Of a stretch of DNA of 64,000 nt, positions 52,437-61,760 are shown piece after piece. The stretch's first letter is position 1. Each line of letters begins with the position of its first letter. Source of the DNA: Gammaproteobacteria bacterium (lineage in GTDB: Bacteria > Pseudomonadota > Gammaproteobacteria > Competibacterales > Competibacteraceae). Below the pieces are notes generated by a model that was not told where the DNA came from, did no database searches, and worked only from the letters and a program-made list of their open reading frames with translations. The stretch covers positions 1 to 64,000 of the forward strand of contig JACKNE010000010.1 of assembly GCA_024235035.1 (NCBI GenBank), in the 5' to 3' direction. The translations under genes and the position numbers were made by a program.

Positions 52437-54411
52437 CAGCGCCGGTCATCAGGTCGAGCTGGGGCCGGTGCTAGGGCGGGGTGGTGAAGGCGCCGTCCAT
52501 GAAATTGCGGGTCGGCCTGGCTTTGTCGCCAAGGTTTATCGCCAGCTGGCTCATCCTGATAAAGCGCTTAAACTGGAGAGCATGGCTCGCCAAGTTCATC
52601 CCGCCTTACTGGATATCGCCGCTTGGCCAGTGGACGTGCTGCGCGCCAAACCACAAGGTCCGGTGCAAGGCTTCGTCATGCCTCGGGTCCATGGTTATCA
52701 GGAAATTCACAGCCTGTACGGCCCGTCTCATCGCAAACGCGCTTTTCCCCATGCTGACTGGTCATTCCTGGTGCATACGGCGCGTAATCTGGCGAGCGCT
52801 TTCGAAGCGGTTCATGCCCGGGGTCATGTCATCGGTGATGTCAATCCAGGTAACGTGGTCGTTTCAGCTCAGGCGCTGGTCAAATTGATCGATTGTGACT
52901 CTTTCCAAATTACCGCCGGCGACCGATGGTTTGCCTGTGATGTCGGCGTTCCACAATTCACCGCGCCGGAGTTGCAAGGTCGGCCGTTTCATGGTCTGCG
53001 CCGTCACCCTGACCATGATGCGTTCGGCTTGGCGTTGCTCTGCTTCCATCTTCTGTTCATGGGTCGCCATCCCTTTGCGGGTCGTTATCGGGGTCGAGGC
53101 GATATGCCGATCGAGCGGGCCATCAAGGAATATCGGTTTGCTTTCGGTCCCCACGCTGCGGTCTGGCTGATGGAATCGCCGCCACATACCTTGCCCTTCA
53201 CCGTGCTGCCCCGTCCTATCGCCGCTCTGTTCGAGCGCGCCTTTGTGCCGCTGACCGTCGGGCAAGGCCGCCCTAAACCCCAAGAGTGGTTGCAGGCTTT
53301 GGAACGATTGAGTCGGGAATTGCGATCCTGTGGGTGGAATGCGTTGCACAAGTATCCCCGGTCGCTGCCGGCCTGCCCGTGGTGTGAATTGGAACAAACC
53401 AGCGGTGCTGCTTTCTTCGCGACTTCGAAACCACCGCCGGTCAGTACGCCCTCACCTCATCCTGATTTCGATCTTGACCGCGCCTGGAGCTGCATTTTGG
53501 CGGTCACACCGCCTAGTATCGAGGCGATGCCTTGCCCTGAGCCGCTCGCATCGATCACGCCGACACCGTTGCCGGAAACCTTGCAGCGCGCGCGAAGTCG
53601 TCACTATTTAAAGACGATGACGATCGTCGGTGTGGCTTTGGCGGCCATTTTGCTCCATCCTCAACTGAGTTGGTTATGGCTACCGTTAGCGGCGATCTTT
53701 TGGTCGCTACTGCGAGATGGCGCAATCCGGCGCGAATACCAGCGGCGTCGGATGGCTCTGGTAGCCGCCAGTCAGGAACTGGTCGATCTCCAGGCCGCTT
53801 GGCAACAACGCGCCAGCGAACAGCCTTTCATGACTGCTCTGCACACTGCGCGCGCGCTTTACGAGCGTTATCGCCAGTTGCCGGAGGCATTACAGTGGGA
53901 TTTGCAGCGATTGGAAACGGATCAGCGCCAGGTTCAACTCCAGGCTTTGCTGGAAAATCATTTTATCGATGCCGCGCAGATTCCTGGTATTCGCGCCACT
54001 GACCGGATTGCCTTGGAATCCTACGGGATCGAGACCGCTGCCGATATCACCGCCGAGGCGCTTCGTGCTGTGCCAGGCTTCGGCCAACGACTCGGTCGCC
54101 AGCGTGCGAGTGCGCTATTGGCTTGGCGTCAGGCTTTGGAAACTCAATTTCGCTACGATCCTCAGCAAGGCGTCAATCCGGTTGCTATCGCCGATCTACG
54201 CCAGCAATACGCTCGGCAGCGCGCGTCCATTGAGCGGGAACTACTAGCGAGTCCCGATGAACTGGCTAAAATCAAAATGGATATTCTCAAACAACGCGCC
54301 CAGCTGAACATCGCTTTGATCCGCCAGGCTGTGCAGGAAGCGCAAGCCCGTGCGGATCTGCGGGTTTTTTATCCGCATCCGGGCGGTTTCTGGCGGCGCC
54401 ATCGTGTCTAG
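52420..54411 (+). CDS. yegI: Protein kinase with helix-hairpin-helix domain, YegI-like
   Basis: A 663-residue protein starting MTKLYSSAGHQVELGPVLGRGGEGAVHEIAG, the glycine-rich loop. The catalytic segment is HVIGDVNPGNVVV, and DFG is replaced by DCD in LIDCDSFQI, a feature of the YegI group. After the kinase domain (about 1-330) there is a Pro-rich linker, a hydrophobic hairpin (IVGVALAAILLHPQLSWLWLPLAAIFW), a coiled coil and a helix-hairpin-helix region with IPGIRATDRIALESYGIETAADI and LRAVPGFGQRLG. The last suggests DNA binding or a DNA-linked target. Reading is coupled to yegK through the overlap. Confidence 0.88.
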   Translation: MTKLYSSAGHQVELGPVLGRGGEGAVHEIAGRPGFVAKVYRQLAHPDKALKLESMARQVHPALLDIAAWPVDVLRAKPQGPVQGFVMPRVHGYQEIHSLYGPSHRKRAFPHADWSFLVHTARNLASAFEAVHARGHVIGDVNPGNVVVSAQALVKLIDCDSFQITAGDRWFACDVGVPQFTAPELQGRPFHGLRRHPDHDAFGLALLCFHLLFMGRHPFAGRYRGRGDMPIERAIKEYRFAFGPHAAVWLMESPPHTLPFTVLPRPIAALFERAFVPLTVGQGRPKPQEWLQALERLSRELRSCGWNALHKYPRSLPACPWCELEQTSGAAFFATSKPPPVSTPSPHPDFDLDRAWSCILAVTPPSIEAMPCPEPLASITPTPLPETLQRARSRHYLKTMTIVGVALAAILLHPQLSWLWLPLAAIFWSLLRDGAIRREYQRRRMALVAASQELVDLQAAWQQRASEQPFMTALHTARALYERYRQLPEALQWDLQRLETDQRQVQLQALLENHFIDAAQIPGIRATDRIALESYGIETAADITAEALRAVPGFGQRLGRQRASALLAWRQALETQFRYDPQQGVNPVAIADLRQQYARQRASIERELLASPDELAKIKMDILKQRAQLNIALIRQAVQEAQARADLRVFYPHPGGFWRRHRV

Positions 54412-54441
54412 CGACAGGGCATACCATAGAGAACTCGTTTC

Positions 54442-55047
54442 ATGGGTAGACGCAACGCACACACGCGTGAAGAATTGCGGGAAATTGCGCTGCAAGCGGC
54501 TGAAGATCTGGTCGCGGCGCATGGTCTGACCGGTTTGAGCGCGCGTAAGGTCGTCAACCGTATCGGCTACACGGTCGGCAGTCTGTACATGGTCTTTAAT
54601 AACATCGACGATCTGATCGTCCAGATGAACGAAAGAACGCTCGACCGCTTATACGCCATGCTGGCCGCCGCCATCGCCGACCGGCCGCCAGCCGCTCTGG
54701 CGATCCGGGCCTTAGCCCAGGCTTATATCGCCTTTGCCTTGACCCAAACGCATCACTGGTTGGCTGTTTATCAGCATCGACTGCCAAAAGGGGAGACTGT
54801 GCCCGATTCCTTCGCGGAAAAAGTGGCGCGGATGTTTGAATTGGTGCAGCAGCAATTGACCCTGCTTTGTCCTTGGCGGGGACCGGAAGAGATCGCCTTG
54901 GCCGCCCGCGCGCTATGGAGCGGGATTCATGGCGTTTGTATTCTCGGTTTCGACCAGAAGCTGGAAGCCGTTGGAGGCTGGTCGATTCAGGAGGTGGCCG
55001 GTTCATTGCTGGATAATTATCTATCGGGTTTCACTCAACAACAGTGA
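54442..55047 (+). CDS. TetR/AcrR-family regulator
   Basis: A 201-residue regulator. The N-terminal helix-turn-helix is TREELREIALQAAEDLVAAHGLTGLSARKVVNRIGYTVGSLYMVF. The C-terminal domain (VAGSLLDNYLSGF) follows the TetR_C_33-like pattern with AIRALAQAYIAFALTQTHHWLAVY. It starts 30 bases after yegI and could be cotranscribed with it. It may control the yegLKI group or the galE gene; ligands are unknown. Confidence 0.88.
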   Translation: MGRRNAHTREELREIALQAAEDLVAAHGLTGLSARKVVNRIGYTVGSLYMVFNNIDDLIVQMNERTLDRLYAMLAAAIADRPPAALAIRALAQAYIAFALTQTHHWLAVYQHRLPKGETVPDSFAEKVARMFELVQQQLTLLCPWRGPEEIALAARALWSGIHGVCILGFDQKLEAVGGWSIQEVAGSLLDNYLSGFTQQQ

Positions 55048-55141
55048 CAGGTTGGAAATGGCCTTGATTCTGCCGATGGTTTTATGCTCAGCGGCGCTCA
55101 AGATCGGTTTAAGCGGTAATACTGACAGTGAGGGAGGAGTC

Positions 55142-56110
55142 ATGCACGTGCTTGTGGTCGGTGGGGCGGGTTATATCGGTTCTCATATGGTTAAACTGCT
55201 GTGCCAGCGCGGGTTCGACGTCACCGTGCTGGACAACCTATCGACAGGTTACCGCGATGCCGTGCAAGGCGCGCGCTTTGTGCTGGGTGATCTGTTCGAG
55301 CGCGATGCTTTGGATGATTTATGTCGGGAAACCAGTTTCGACGGGGTAATCCATCTTGCTTCCCACATCCAGGTTGGTGAGTCGGTGCGTGAGCCGGCCA
55401 AGTATTATCGCAATAATGTGTTCAAGGCCCAGAACCTGCTGGATGTGATGGTCGCGCGGCGCGTGCGCTGCTTCATCTTCTCGTCCGCCGCCGCGATTTT
55501 CGGTGAGCCGGTGCGCATCCCGATCGACGAAGAGCACCCCAAGCAACCGATTAATCCTTACGGTCGCAGCAAGTGGATGGTCGAGCAGATGCTGGAGGAT
55601 TACGACACGGCCTATGGTTTGAAATCGGTGTGTCTCCGCTACTTTAACGTTGCTGGGGCCGATCCCGAGGGAAAGCTGGGCGAACGCCATGATCCAGAAA
55701 CACACTTGGTCCCTCTGGTGCTGCAAGTCGCCAGTGGTCGTCGGCCATACATCACCGTGTTTGGCAACGATTACGATACCCCGGATGGCACCTGTATCCG
55801 CGACTACATTCACGTTAGTGACCTGTGCGAGGCGCATCTGTTGGCTTTGCAACGATTGTGGGATGGAAGAGGCAGCATTGCGTACAATCTCGGTAGCGGT
55901 GCCGGTTTCTCCGTCCAGGAAGTTCTCGAGATCGCCCGTACCGTGACCGGACGTGATATCCCGGCGCAATACGGCGAGCGCCGGCTTGGCGATCCAGCCC
56001 GGCTGGTAGCCGATTCCCAGCGTGCGCATGCGGAACTAGGTTGGAAGCCGCGTTATGCGGATTTGGCGACGATCATCGCGCACGCTTGGCAGTGGGAAAT
56101 GCACCGATAG
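55142..56110 (+). CDS. galE: UDP-glucose 4-epimerase (GalE-like)
   Basis: A 322-residue extended short-chain dehydrogenase. The NAD site is VVGGAGYIGSHMVKLL; the catalytic residues are in FSSAAAIFG and NPYGRSKWMVEQML (YxxxK); RYFNVAGADPEG and RDYIHVSDLCEAHLLAL are GalE signatures. It interconverts UDP-glucose and UDP-galactose for surface polysaccharides. The start is the ATG at 55142 after a GGAGG site; the longer frame from 54929 reads through the TetR gene. Confidence 0.93.
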   Translation: MHVLVVGGAGYIGSHMVKLLCQRGFDVTVLDNLSTGYRDAVQGARFVLGDLFERDALDDLCRETSFDGVIHLASHIQVGESVREPAKYYRNNVFKAQNLLDVMVARRVRCFIFSSAAAIFGEPVRIPIDEEHPKQPINPYGRSKWMVEQMLEDYDTAYGLKSVCLRYFNVAGADPEGKLGERHDPETHLVPLVLQVASGRRPYITVFGNDYDTPDGTCIRDYIHVSDLCEAHLLALQRLWDGRGSIAYNLGSGAGFSVQEVLEIARTVTGRDIPAQYGERRLGDPARLVADSQRAHAELGWKPRYADLATIIAHAWQWEMHR

Positions 56111-56136
56111 AGCGTTCTTGGATGAATGGTAGGTTA

Positions 56137-56166
56137 GGTTGGTTAGGCCGTAGGCTGCAACCCAAC
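56137..56166. repeat. GTTGG...CCAAC intergenic palindrome
   Basis: The GGTTGGTTAGGCCGTAGGCTGCAACCCAAC-like stretch forms an imperfect hairpin between galE and cls. A related element lies at 60583-60614. Confidence 0.45.
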
Positions 56167-56203
56167 ATCTTGATGCCCTACATGCTAAATTATTCGTCAT
56201 TGC

Positions 56204-57637
56204 ATGACCGATCACCTGATTGCTCTGCTTTCCTTAGCTTGGTTGGCGTGGATCGCTTTGGTTGCGGTCGGATTGATTCTGGAGCGCCATTCGCCAGTGG
56301 CGACCTTAGCTTGGTTGCTGGCCCTGCTGTTCATGCCGTACTTTGGGTTCCTGGTTTATCTACTGTTCGGGCCACGTCGATTGCATCGGCGGCGACGACG
56401 TTATGATCGTGCTCGCGAACGTTTGATCCAATCCACCCGTGATCTGCGCTCCGATCACGCTATCCCAGAAAATTTCCCGGATGTGGGACTTGCAAGGCAG
56501 ATCGCGCTGATGCAGGTTCGGGTGGGTCAAGGCGCTCCTTTATCGGCAGTCCGCGTGATCGTGTTGGAAACCGGCGATGTTTGTTACCGGTCGATCGAGA
56601 CCGCCATCGCCGCCGCCAGCCATCATATTCACCTTGAATACTATACCTGGCGACCGGATCGGGTCGGCACCCGGCTGCGTGATCTGCTGGTCGAAAAAGC
56701 CCGCGCCGGCGTCGAGGTGCGCCTGCTGTTGGACGCCATCGGTTCTGACCGCACCGACCACCGCTTCTTACAGCCCTTGCAGGATGCTGGAGCTGAGGTC
56801 GCTTGGTTCAATCCTATTGGCTTACGTCGGTTGCGTCTGAAACAGGTCAATTTCCGTACTCACCGCAAGATAGTCGTCTGTGACGGTCAGGTGGGTTTTA
56901 CCGGAGGTATCAATGTCGGCGATGAGCACAGCCAGACCCATCGTCGTCATGATGCTTGGCGCGACACGCATCTGCGCATCGAAGGCGAACCGGTGCATCG
57001 ATTGCAATTCATTTTCCTGGAAGACTGGTATTTCGCTACCGATCAAGCACCCTTTGCAGACGAGTTTTTTCCGCGCTTTGCTGAAACAACGGGTCATTGG
57101 TTGCAGATCGTCGAATCCGGCCCGGACAATCATCGCCACGCGATCGCCAAGTTGTATTTCGCCGCCATCGCTGGCGCACAAAGGCAACTGCTGTTGGCCA
57201 CTCCTTATTTCGTGCCCAGCGAGGCTTTGACTATGGCATTGGTCACCGCGGCGCTACGTGGAGTCGATGTTCAAGTGTTGGCGCCCAAGCACAGCGACTC
57301 TCGGCTGGTAACCGCTGCGGCCCGTAGTTATTACGATGAATTGGCCAGTGCGGGCGTTACCATCCATGAATATGGTCCACCGATGCTGCATGCCAAGCTG
57401 ATGGTGGTCGATGGGGAGATCGCCGCTGTGGGCAGCGCCAATTTCGATAATCGGAGCTTGGCATTGAATTTCGAGGTCATGGCGGTGCTTTATGACGCGG
57501 GCCTGGCTAGGCATCTGACCCACAGTTTCGCCGCTGATTTGCGTCACGCCAGCCGCTACGTCAAACCTGGTCGGCGAGCGACGTTTGGTCAGCGCCTGGG
57601 TGAGGCAACGGCCCGCTTGCTGTCGCCGTTATTGTGA
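56204..57637 (+). CDS. cls: Cardiolipin synthase
   Basis: A 477-residue phospholipase-D-family enzyme that makes cardiolipin from two phosphatidylglycerols. Two N-terminal membrane helices (LIALLSLAWLAWIALVAVGLIL and ATLAWLLALLFMPYFGFLVYLLFG) come first. The two HKD motifs are FRTHRKIVVCDGQVGFTGG and MLHAKLMVVDGEIAAVGSANFDNRS. The layout matches ClsA-type enzymes. Start ATG at 56204. Convergent with the cyclase-FHA gene 43 bases away. Confidence 0.95.
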   Translation: MTDHLIALLSLAWLAWIALVAVGLILERHSPVATLAWLLALLFMPYFGFLVYLLFGPRRLHRRRRRYDRARERLIQSTRDLRSDHAIPENFPDVGLARQIALMQVRVGQGAPLSAVRVIVLETGDVCYRSIETAIAAASHHIHLEYYTWRPDRVGTRLRDLLVEKARAGVEVRLLLDAIGSDRTDHRFLQPLQDAGAEVAWFNPIGLRRLRLKQVNFRTHRKIVVCDGQVGFTGGINVGDEHSQTHRRHDAWRDTHLRIEGEPVHRLQFIFLEDWYFATDQAPFADEFFPRFAETTGHWLQIVESGPDNHRHAIAKLYFAAIAGAQRQLLLATPYFVPSEALTMALVTAALRGVDVQVLAPKHSDSRLVTAAARSYYDELASAGVTIHEYGPPMLHAKLMVVDGEIAAVGSANFDNRSLALNFEVMAVLYDAGLARHLTHSFAADLRHASRYVKPGRRATFGQRLGEATARLLSPLL

Positions 57638-57680
57638 GCCGCTAGCGCCCCTAACGGCAGGTAGCCAGACAGCTTGCGGG

Positions 57681-58637
57681 TCAAGCCGCATATCGGCATT
57701 CGAATTGAATGATGTCGGGGTTTTGCTCAAAAACGGCTTGTCCCAGGCAGATGATCCCCCGGTCGTGCAGGGTGACTTCTTCGCGGCGTACAAAAAAGCG
57801 CGATCCATTTTCCAGCATCAAATAGGTTCCATTGGTGCTGTGATCCACCAGGATGAATCGGCCCTGCCGGGATTCCACGATGGCGTGGCTGCGGGACACC
57901 AGTTCGCGGTCCACGACCAGATCGCTTTTGGGTCCGCGACCGATATTAAAAGGCTGGGCAGAAGGCATCAGCTCGATTTGCCGGCCGCGATAGTTCAGAA
58001 TCAATCGCGCGTAAAGCTTGTTACGCAGTATCTTCTGGGTTTCTTCATCGGACAGCTGGGTCAGGCTGGTCGATTCGTACCAAATCACCTCGATGATTTC
58101 CATCTCGTCCTGTTTGCCGCGCACCCAAGATCGGCCAAGGCCGCGAGTCATTTGCTGAAGATCGGGCGACAGGCTACCCACGGTCTCTCGGGTCGTAATG
58201 ATTTGATCGGCTTTGGCCAACGCCACCATCCGGGCAGCGATGTTCACAGCGTCGCCGAATACATCGCCTTTCTCGACCAGCACCGGTCCGTGGTGCAGAC
58301 CGATCCGGATCGCAATGCCCAGGTCGGCTAATATCGGGTCATCTTTGACGCCTTGCTGCATCTCGCAAGAGGCCAACACACTGCTTTCAGCACTGGGAAA
58401 GCGGCTCATGATCTCATCGCCAATCGTTTTGATCACCATGCCTTGATGAGCCACGGTCCGTGATGCAAGCAAGTCCAACACGCGGGTTTCGATTTGCCGG
58501 GCGCGTAAATCACCATATTTTTCAAACAAACGAGTACTGCCACTGATATCCGCGAACAGTACGGTTGCTGGCTCTTGTTGCTGCGATGCCGATGGGGCGC
58601 CTAGCATGGACGCCAGGTTGCTCAGTTTCAGTTTCAT
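57681..58637 (-). CDS. Class III adenylate/guanylate cyclase with FHA domain
   Basis: A 318-residue protein. Residues about 20-190 are a class III cyclase: ATVLFADISGSTRLFEKYGD gives the first metal-binding aspartate, IKTIGDEIMSRFP the second, and GLHHGPVLVEKGDVFGDAVNIAARM the core. The C-terminal FHA domain follows with FNIGRGPKSDLVVDRELVSRSHAIVE and DHSTNGTYL. FHA binds phosphothreonine, so kinase activity could gate cyclic-nucleotide output. No membrane segment. It may be linked with the YegI or UbiB-like kinases by function; there is no direct operon link. Confidence 0.9.
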   Translation of the reverse strand: MKLKLSNLASMLGAPSASQQQEPATVLFADISGSTRLFEKYGDLRARQIETRVLDLLASRTVAHQGMVIKTIGDEIMSRFPSAESSVLASCEMQQGVKDDPILADLGIAIRIGLHHGPVLVEKGDVFGDAVNIAARMVALAKADQIITTRETVGSLSPDLQQMTRGLGRSWVRGKQDEMEIIEVIWYESTSLTQLSDEETQKILRNKLYARLILNYRGRQIELMPSAQPFNIGRGPKSDLVVDRELVSRSHAIVESRQGRFILVDHSTNGTYLMLENGSRFFVRREEVTLHDRGIICLGQAVFEQNPDIIQFECRYAA

Positions 58638-58670
58638 CTCCCCTGATCCCCTCGGACGGAATAATCGGAC

Positions 58671-59369
58671 TCAGTAATAACCACGCAGATGCAGGCTCGT
58701 GATGAGCCGTGCGATATTCTCACGTGCGGTTTGTTCGTAGCGTTTCTGGAAGAAATCGGTGAAAAAGAAAGTTGGACGCTCCCATAAGGCCTGCAAGAAC
58801 CGTACATGGCCTGGATAATACTCGTCATCACTCAAACCGGCGCATTCCGCACGAATCCGTTGCCCATCCTGTTCGAATCGATCCCAGGGTAATCCGAAGC
58901 TGGATAGATCGATATCGACGATGAACTGCTCATCTGGTTGGCTAGGTTGTTCGCGGTGGGTCGTGACCATGATTAAATCGTGAATCCGCCGCTGAAAAAG
59001 CATATCTGTACATCCACTGGAATTTGAATATTTTTGGAATAGTTCGGCGCTGCGTTGCTCATTGTCTTTCGCCCCAGGCTCGTAGATGGCGTCGTGGAAC
59101 CAGAGTGCAATCTCCACCGCATGGGGGTCGTCCATACGGGTCGCCGCTTGGTCGAATTCCTGTAAGCAGTGTTGGATGTGATCCAGAGTATGATAATGGC
59201 GATGAGCTTCTCCGTAGAGATGGAGCAACCGATCGTGGATGGTTTCAGCGGTCGTCGATTTACTCCCTTTTACGCAGCGCAGCCATAGCGTTATGAAGCG
59301 AGTTTTCGACCCATCCTGCCGATTGGGCTGGGCGGTCGAGCTGTTGGGTAAGCCAGATTGTTGGAACAT
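58671..59369 (-). CDS. HD-superfamily protein (COG4339-like)
   Basis: A 232-residue protein with the metal site HRHYHTLDHIQHCLQEF and ALWFHDAIYEPGAKDNEQRSAELF, the signature of predicted HD-type metal-dependent phosphohydrolases. A conserved C-terminal region DSELSSFG-like (IDLSSFGLPWDRFEQDGQRI) follows. The first about 30 residues are polar and less conserved. Substrate unknown. The ATG at 59369 has a GGGAGACGAG site. It lies between two unrelated minus-strand genes. Confidence 0.85.
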   Translation of the reverse strand: MFQQSGLPNSSTAQPNRQDGSKTRFITLWLRCVKGSKSTTAETIHDRLLHLYGEAHRHYHTLDHIQHCLQEFDQAATRMDDPHAVEIALWFHDAIYEPGAKDNEQRSAELFQKYSNSSGCTDMLFQRRIHDLIMVTTHREQPSQPDEQFIVDIDLSSFGLPWDRFEQDGQRIRAECAGLSDDEYYPGHVRFLQALWERPTFFFTDFFQKRYEQTARENIARLITSLHLRGYY

Positions 59370-59442
59370 CTCTCGTCTCCCAGGTCAGTCTTGGCATGAC
59401 GGTATTCACCCTTGCATCCTCACCGGCCAACACCGAGAGGCA

Positions 59443-60267
59443 TCAATGGTGGTTTGTCAAGTAATCCTGGATCAACCGCCAGGCCATGCTCATGGGACTG
59501 GGCAAGCCTGGCATCTCATCGGAGGCAAACCAGCGGGCATCCAGGATTTCCCGCCCATCGACCTGTAGCTGACCGCCGGCGTAATCCGCGGTGAAGGCCA
59601 TCATCAACGAATGCGGAAACGGCCAGGACTGGCTGGCGAAATAGCGCAAATTGGACACCTTGATCCCGACCTCTTCGGCGACTTCGCGGTGAATGGTTTG
59701 TTCCAACGTCTCGCCCGCCTCCACGAATCCGGCCAGCACGCTGTAAACTCCAGACGCAAAGCGCGGCGCGCGCGCCAACAGAATCCGGTCCTCATGCGTG
59801 ACTCGAACCATGACTACCGGAGATAGTCGCGGATAAGCGGTCAATTGACAAGCCGGGCAGTGCCGGGCGCGTTCTTCGGCGCGGCGCTCGGTGGGCGTCC
59901 CGCACTGGCCGCAAAATTGGTGATTACGATCCCACTCAATCAGTTGTAGAGCGTGTCCAGCGACGCCGAGCAAAGCTTCATCTAATTGCGCCCACAGGCT
60001 ACGCAGGTTCTCGAAAGCCCAGCCTGGTGGCGGTGTTGTTGTGACTTCGGCGGCATGACAAGGCCGGCCGTGCAACGTTCCTAGATACAGCCGTCGGACC
60101 GGTGGCCATTTGGCGAATGGCCATCCCGAGGCCAGCGGTAGTTCTGGTTTTTCGTCCACGGATCGCACCAGCAACTGGCCATTGGCAAATACGAACCACC
60201 AGACAGGCTGTTCGACTGCTGCCGGTGGCAGAATGGCGGGCTGAAATTCATTCGGCAAACTCAGCAT
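59443..60267 (-). CDS. nudC: NAD+ diphosphatase / decapping enzyme NudC
   Basis: A 274-residue Nudix hydrolase that cleaves NADH and removes NAD caps from RNA. The zinc ribbon is CGQCGTPTERRAEERARHCPAC, and the Nudix box is GFVEAGETLEQTIHREVAEEVGI, followed by the NudC-specific SQSWPFPHSLMMAF. Full-length and intact. It is separated from the upstream region by about 500 bases of relic-rich DNA. Confidence 0.96.
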   Translation of the reverse strand: MLSLPNEFQPAILPPAAVEQPVWWFVFANGQLLVRSVDEKPELPLASGWPFAKWPPVRRLYLGTLHGRPCHAAEVTTTPPPGWAFENLRSLWAQLDEALLGVAGHALQLIEWDRNHQFCGQCGTPTERRAEERARHCPACQLTAYPRLSPVVMVRVTHEDRILLARAPRFASGVYSVLAGFVEAGETLEQTIHREVAEEVGIKVSNLRYFASQSWPFPHSLMMAFTADYAGGQLQVDGREILDARWFASDEMPGLPSPMSMAWRLIQDYLTNHH

Positions 60268-60495
60268 AGAGCTATCTTCCTGTTAAGTGGTTAAGTGAGT
60301 CAATAGCAGTCGACCGGGAGCTGATGCGTACTGGATCTCGCAGGATCGATTTTCGAGCAAACGACGAGTTGTGACCCGAACGATAATGACTTGAGTTATG
60401 TTCGAATCCGGTGTTTGGAGGTGTTGAAAAAGGGCAGCGTATCAGGTTGATTGTAAATGACGAAACGAACAAGCAACCGAAAAGGGTACGTCACA

Positions 60496-60564
60496 TGAAT
60501 AAAGGTACTGTGGTTGATCTGCCGGGTCTAGAGGCGGGAGTGAATCCGTTACGGAGCTGTTGAG
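60496..60564 (+). mobile_element. IS256-family transposase relic
   Basis: A 22-codon frame reading MNKGTVVDLPGLEAGVNPLRSC then stop. The GTVVDLPGLEAGVNPL text is like the extreme N-terminus of IS256-type transposases, which normally continue with LLREGAR. The remainder is gone and no terminal inverted repeats were seen. Confidence 0.55.
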
Positions 60565-60582
60565 AGCGGGTGCCTGGCAGCC

Positions 60583-60614
60583 GTAGGTTGGGCAAAAGCG
60601 CAGCGTTGCCCAAC
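60583..60614. repeat. GTTGGGCAA/TTGCCCAAC palindrome
   Basis: A perfect 9-base inverted repeat (GTTGGGCAA at 60587-60595, TTGCCCAAC at 60606-60614) around GC-rich spacer, the common intergenic REP-like type. Confidence 0.7.
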
Positions 60615-60765
60615 GATCTAAAAACTCGATTCTATTCAGAAACGGTATTACAAGAACTGCTAGCTGAGTATATCGGTCGGCGCACGGTGAAAGGCCAGGG
60701 CTATCGGCGCCCGCTAGCGCGGACAAGGTCTTGGTGTCCGAATGACGGATGATGCGGGGCTCTGA

Positions 60766-61629
60766 TCAGGTGGCGAACTGCTTTGCGCCGGCCACGCAAA
60801 AGACAGCTCCCAATGTTGCAATCAGCATGCTTCCACTCACTGTCTCGTGGAGAAGCGATGCCGCCAGCCCGAGACCAAAGAATGGTTGGAGCAACTGTAA
60901 CTGGCTGACTGCGGCGATGCCGCCTTGAGCCAAGCCGCGATACCAGAATATGAAACCGATCAGCATGCTGAATAGAGAAACGTAGGCGAGGCCGAACCAC
61001 GCCGACACACTTACATGCTCAAGCGATGTGGGCCTTGTGAACAGGGCTAATGGGAGCATGACGGGCAACGCCAGCGCCAGCGCCCAACTGATGACCTGCC
61101 AGTCGCCAAGGTGGCGCGACAGGCGAGCGCCTTCCGCGTACCCTAGGCCGCATACGACGATGGCGGCCAGCATCAACAAGTCGCCTATCAGCGATGTTTC
61201 GATACCTCCACGGGCGGCGTAGCCCGCGACGAATGCACTTCCCAGCAGGGAGAACAACCAAAAAGCTGGCCGAGGCCGTTCGCTCCCACGAATCACGCCA
61301 AAGATCGCGGTGCATAACGGCAACAAGCCCACGAAGACGATCGAGTGTGCAGAGGACACCTGCCGCAGCGCCAGGGCCGTCAGCAAAGGAAAGCCGATGA
61401 CGACACCCAATACCACGATGGTGAGCGACGGTATTTCTGTTCGCATCGGGCGCCGTTGCCGAAGCGCCAGCAGCAAGATCAGCCCTAATAACGCGGCGAT
61501 GGTGGCTCTGGCGCATGTGAGGAATACTGGATCGAAATCCATGACGGCTGCGCGTGTGGCGGGCAGTGAACCCGCGAAGATTACAACGCCTATAAAACCG
61601 TTGACCCACCCGCTTGCTGTCCTATCCAT
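60766..61629 (-). CDS. EamA/DMT-family transporter
   Basis: A 287-residue membrane protein with ten predicted helices in two EamA repeats (VNGFIGVVIFAGSLPATRAAV begins the first; ALALPVMLPLALF and LLQPFFGLGLAASLLHETVSG are in the second). Such proteins export amino acids or metabolites. It is divergent from the MocR gene at 61761, an arrangement in which the regulator often controls the transporter. Start ATG at 61629. Confidence 0.88.
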   Translation of the reverse strand: MDRTASGWVNGFIGVVIFAGSLPATRAAVMDFDPVFLTCARATIAALLGLILLLALRQRRPMRTEIPSLTIVVLGVVIGFPLLTALALRQVSSAHSIVFVGLLPLCTAIFGVIRGSERPRPAFWLFSLLGSAFVAGYAARGGIETSLIGDLLMLAAIVVCGLGYAEGARLSRHLGDWQVISWALALALPVMLPLALFTRPTSLEHVSVSAWFGLAYVSLFSMLIGFIFWYRGLAQGGIAAVSQLQLLQPFFGLGLAASLLHETVSGSMLIATLGAVFCVAGAKQFAT

Positions 61630-61760
61630 CGTTATCCCCTGTTCAGATCACCTCGCAGTTCATCACGGGCGCGTCGTATCGGCCATGCACAATCCAATAT
61701 AATTACAAGTAACTGTTATGTAATAGAACGCAGTACAATTGGTCGGAGGTGTCACGGGCG

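Larger units (their letters stand above)
60268..60765. other. Intergenic region with insertion-sequence debris
   Basis: About 500 bases without an intact gene. It contains an IS256-like relic (60496-60564) and a GTTGGGCAA palindrome (60583-60614). Otherwise no feature was seen. Confidence 0.6.
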
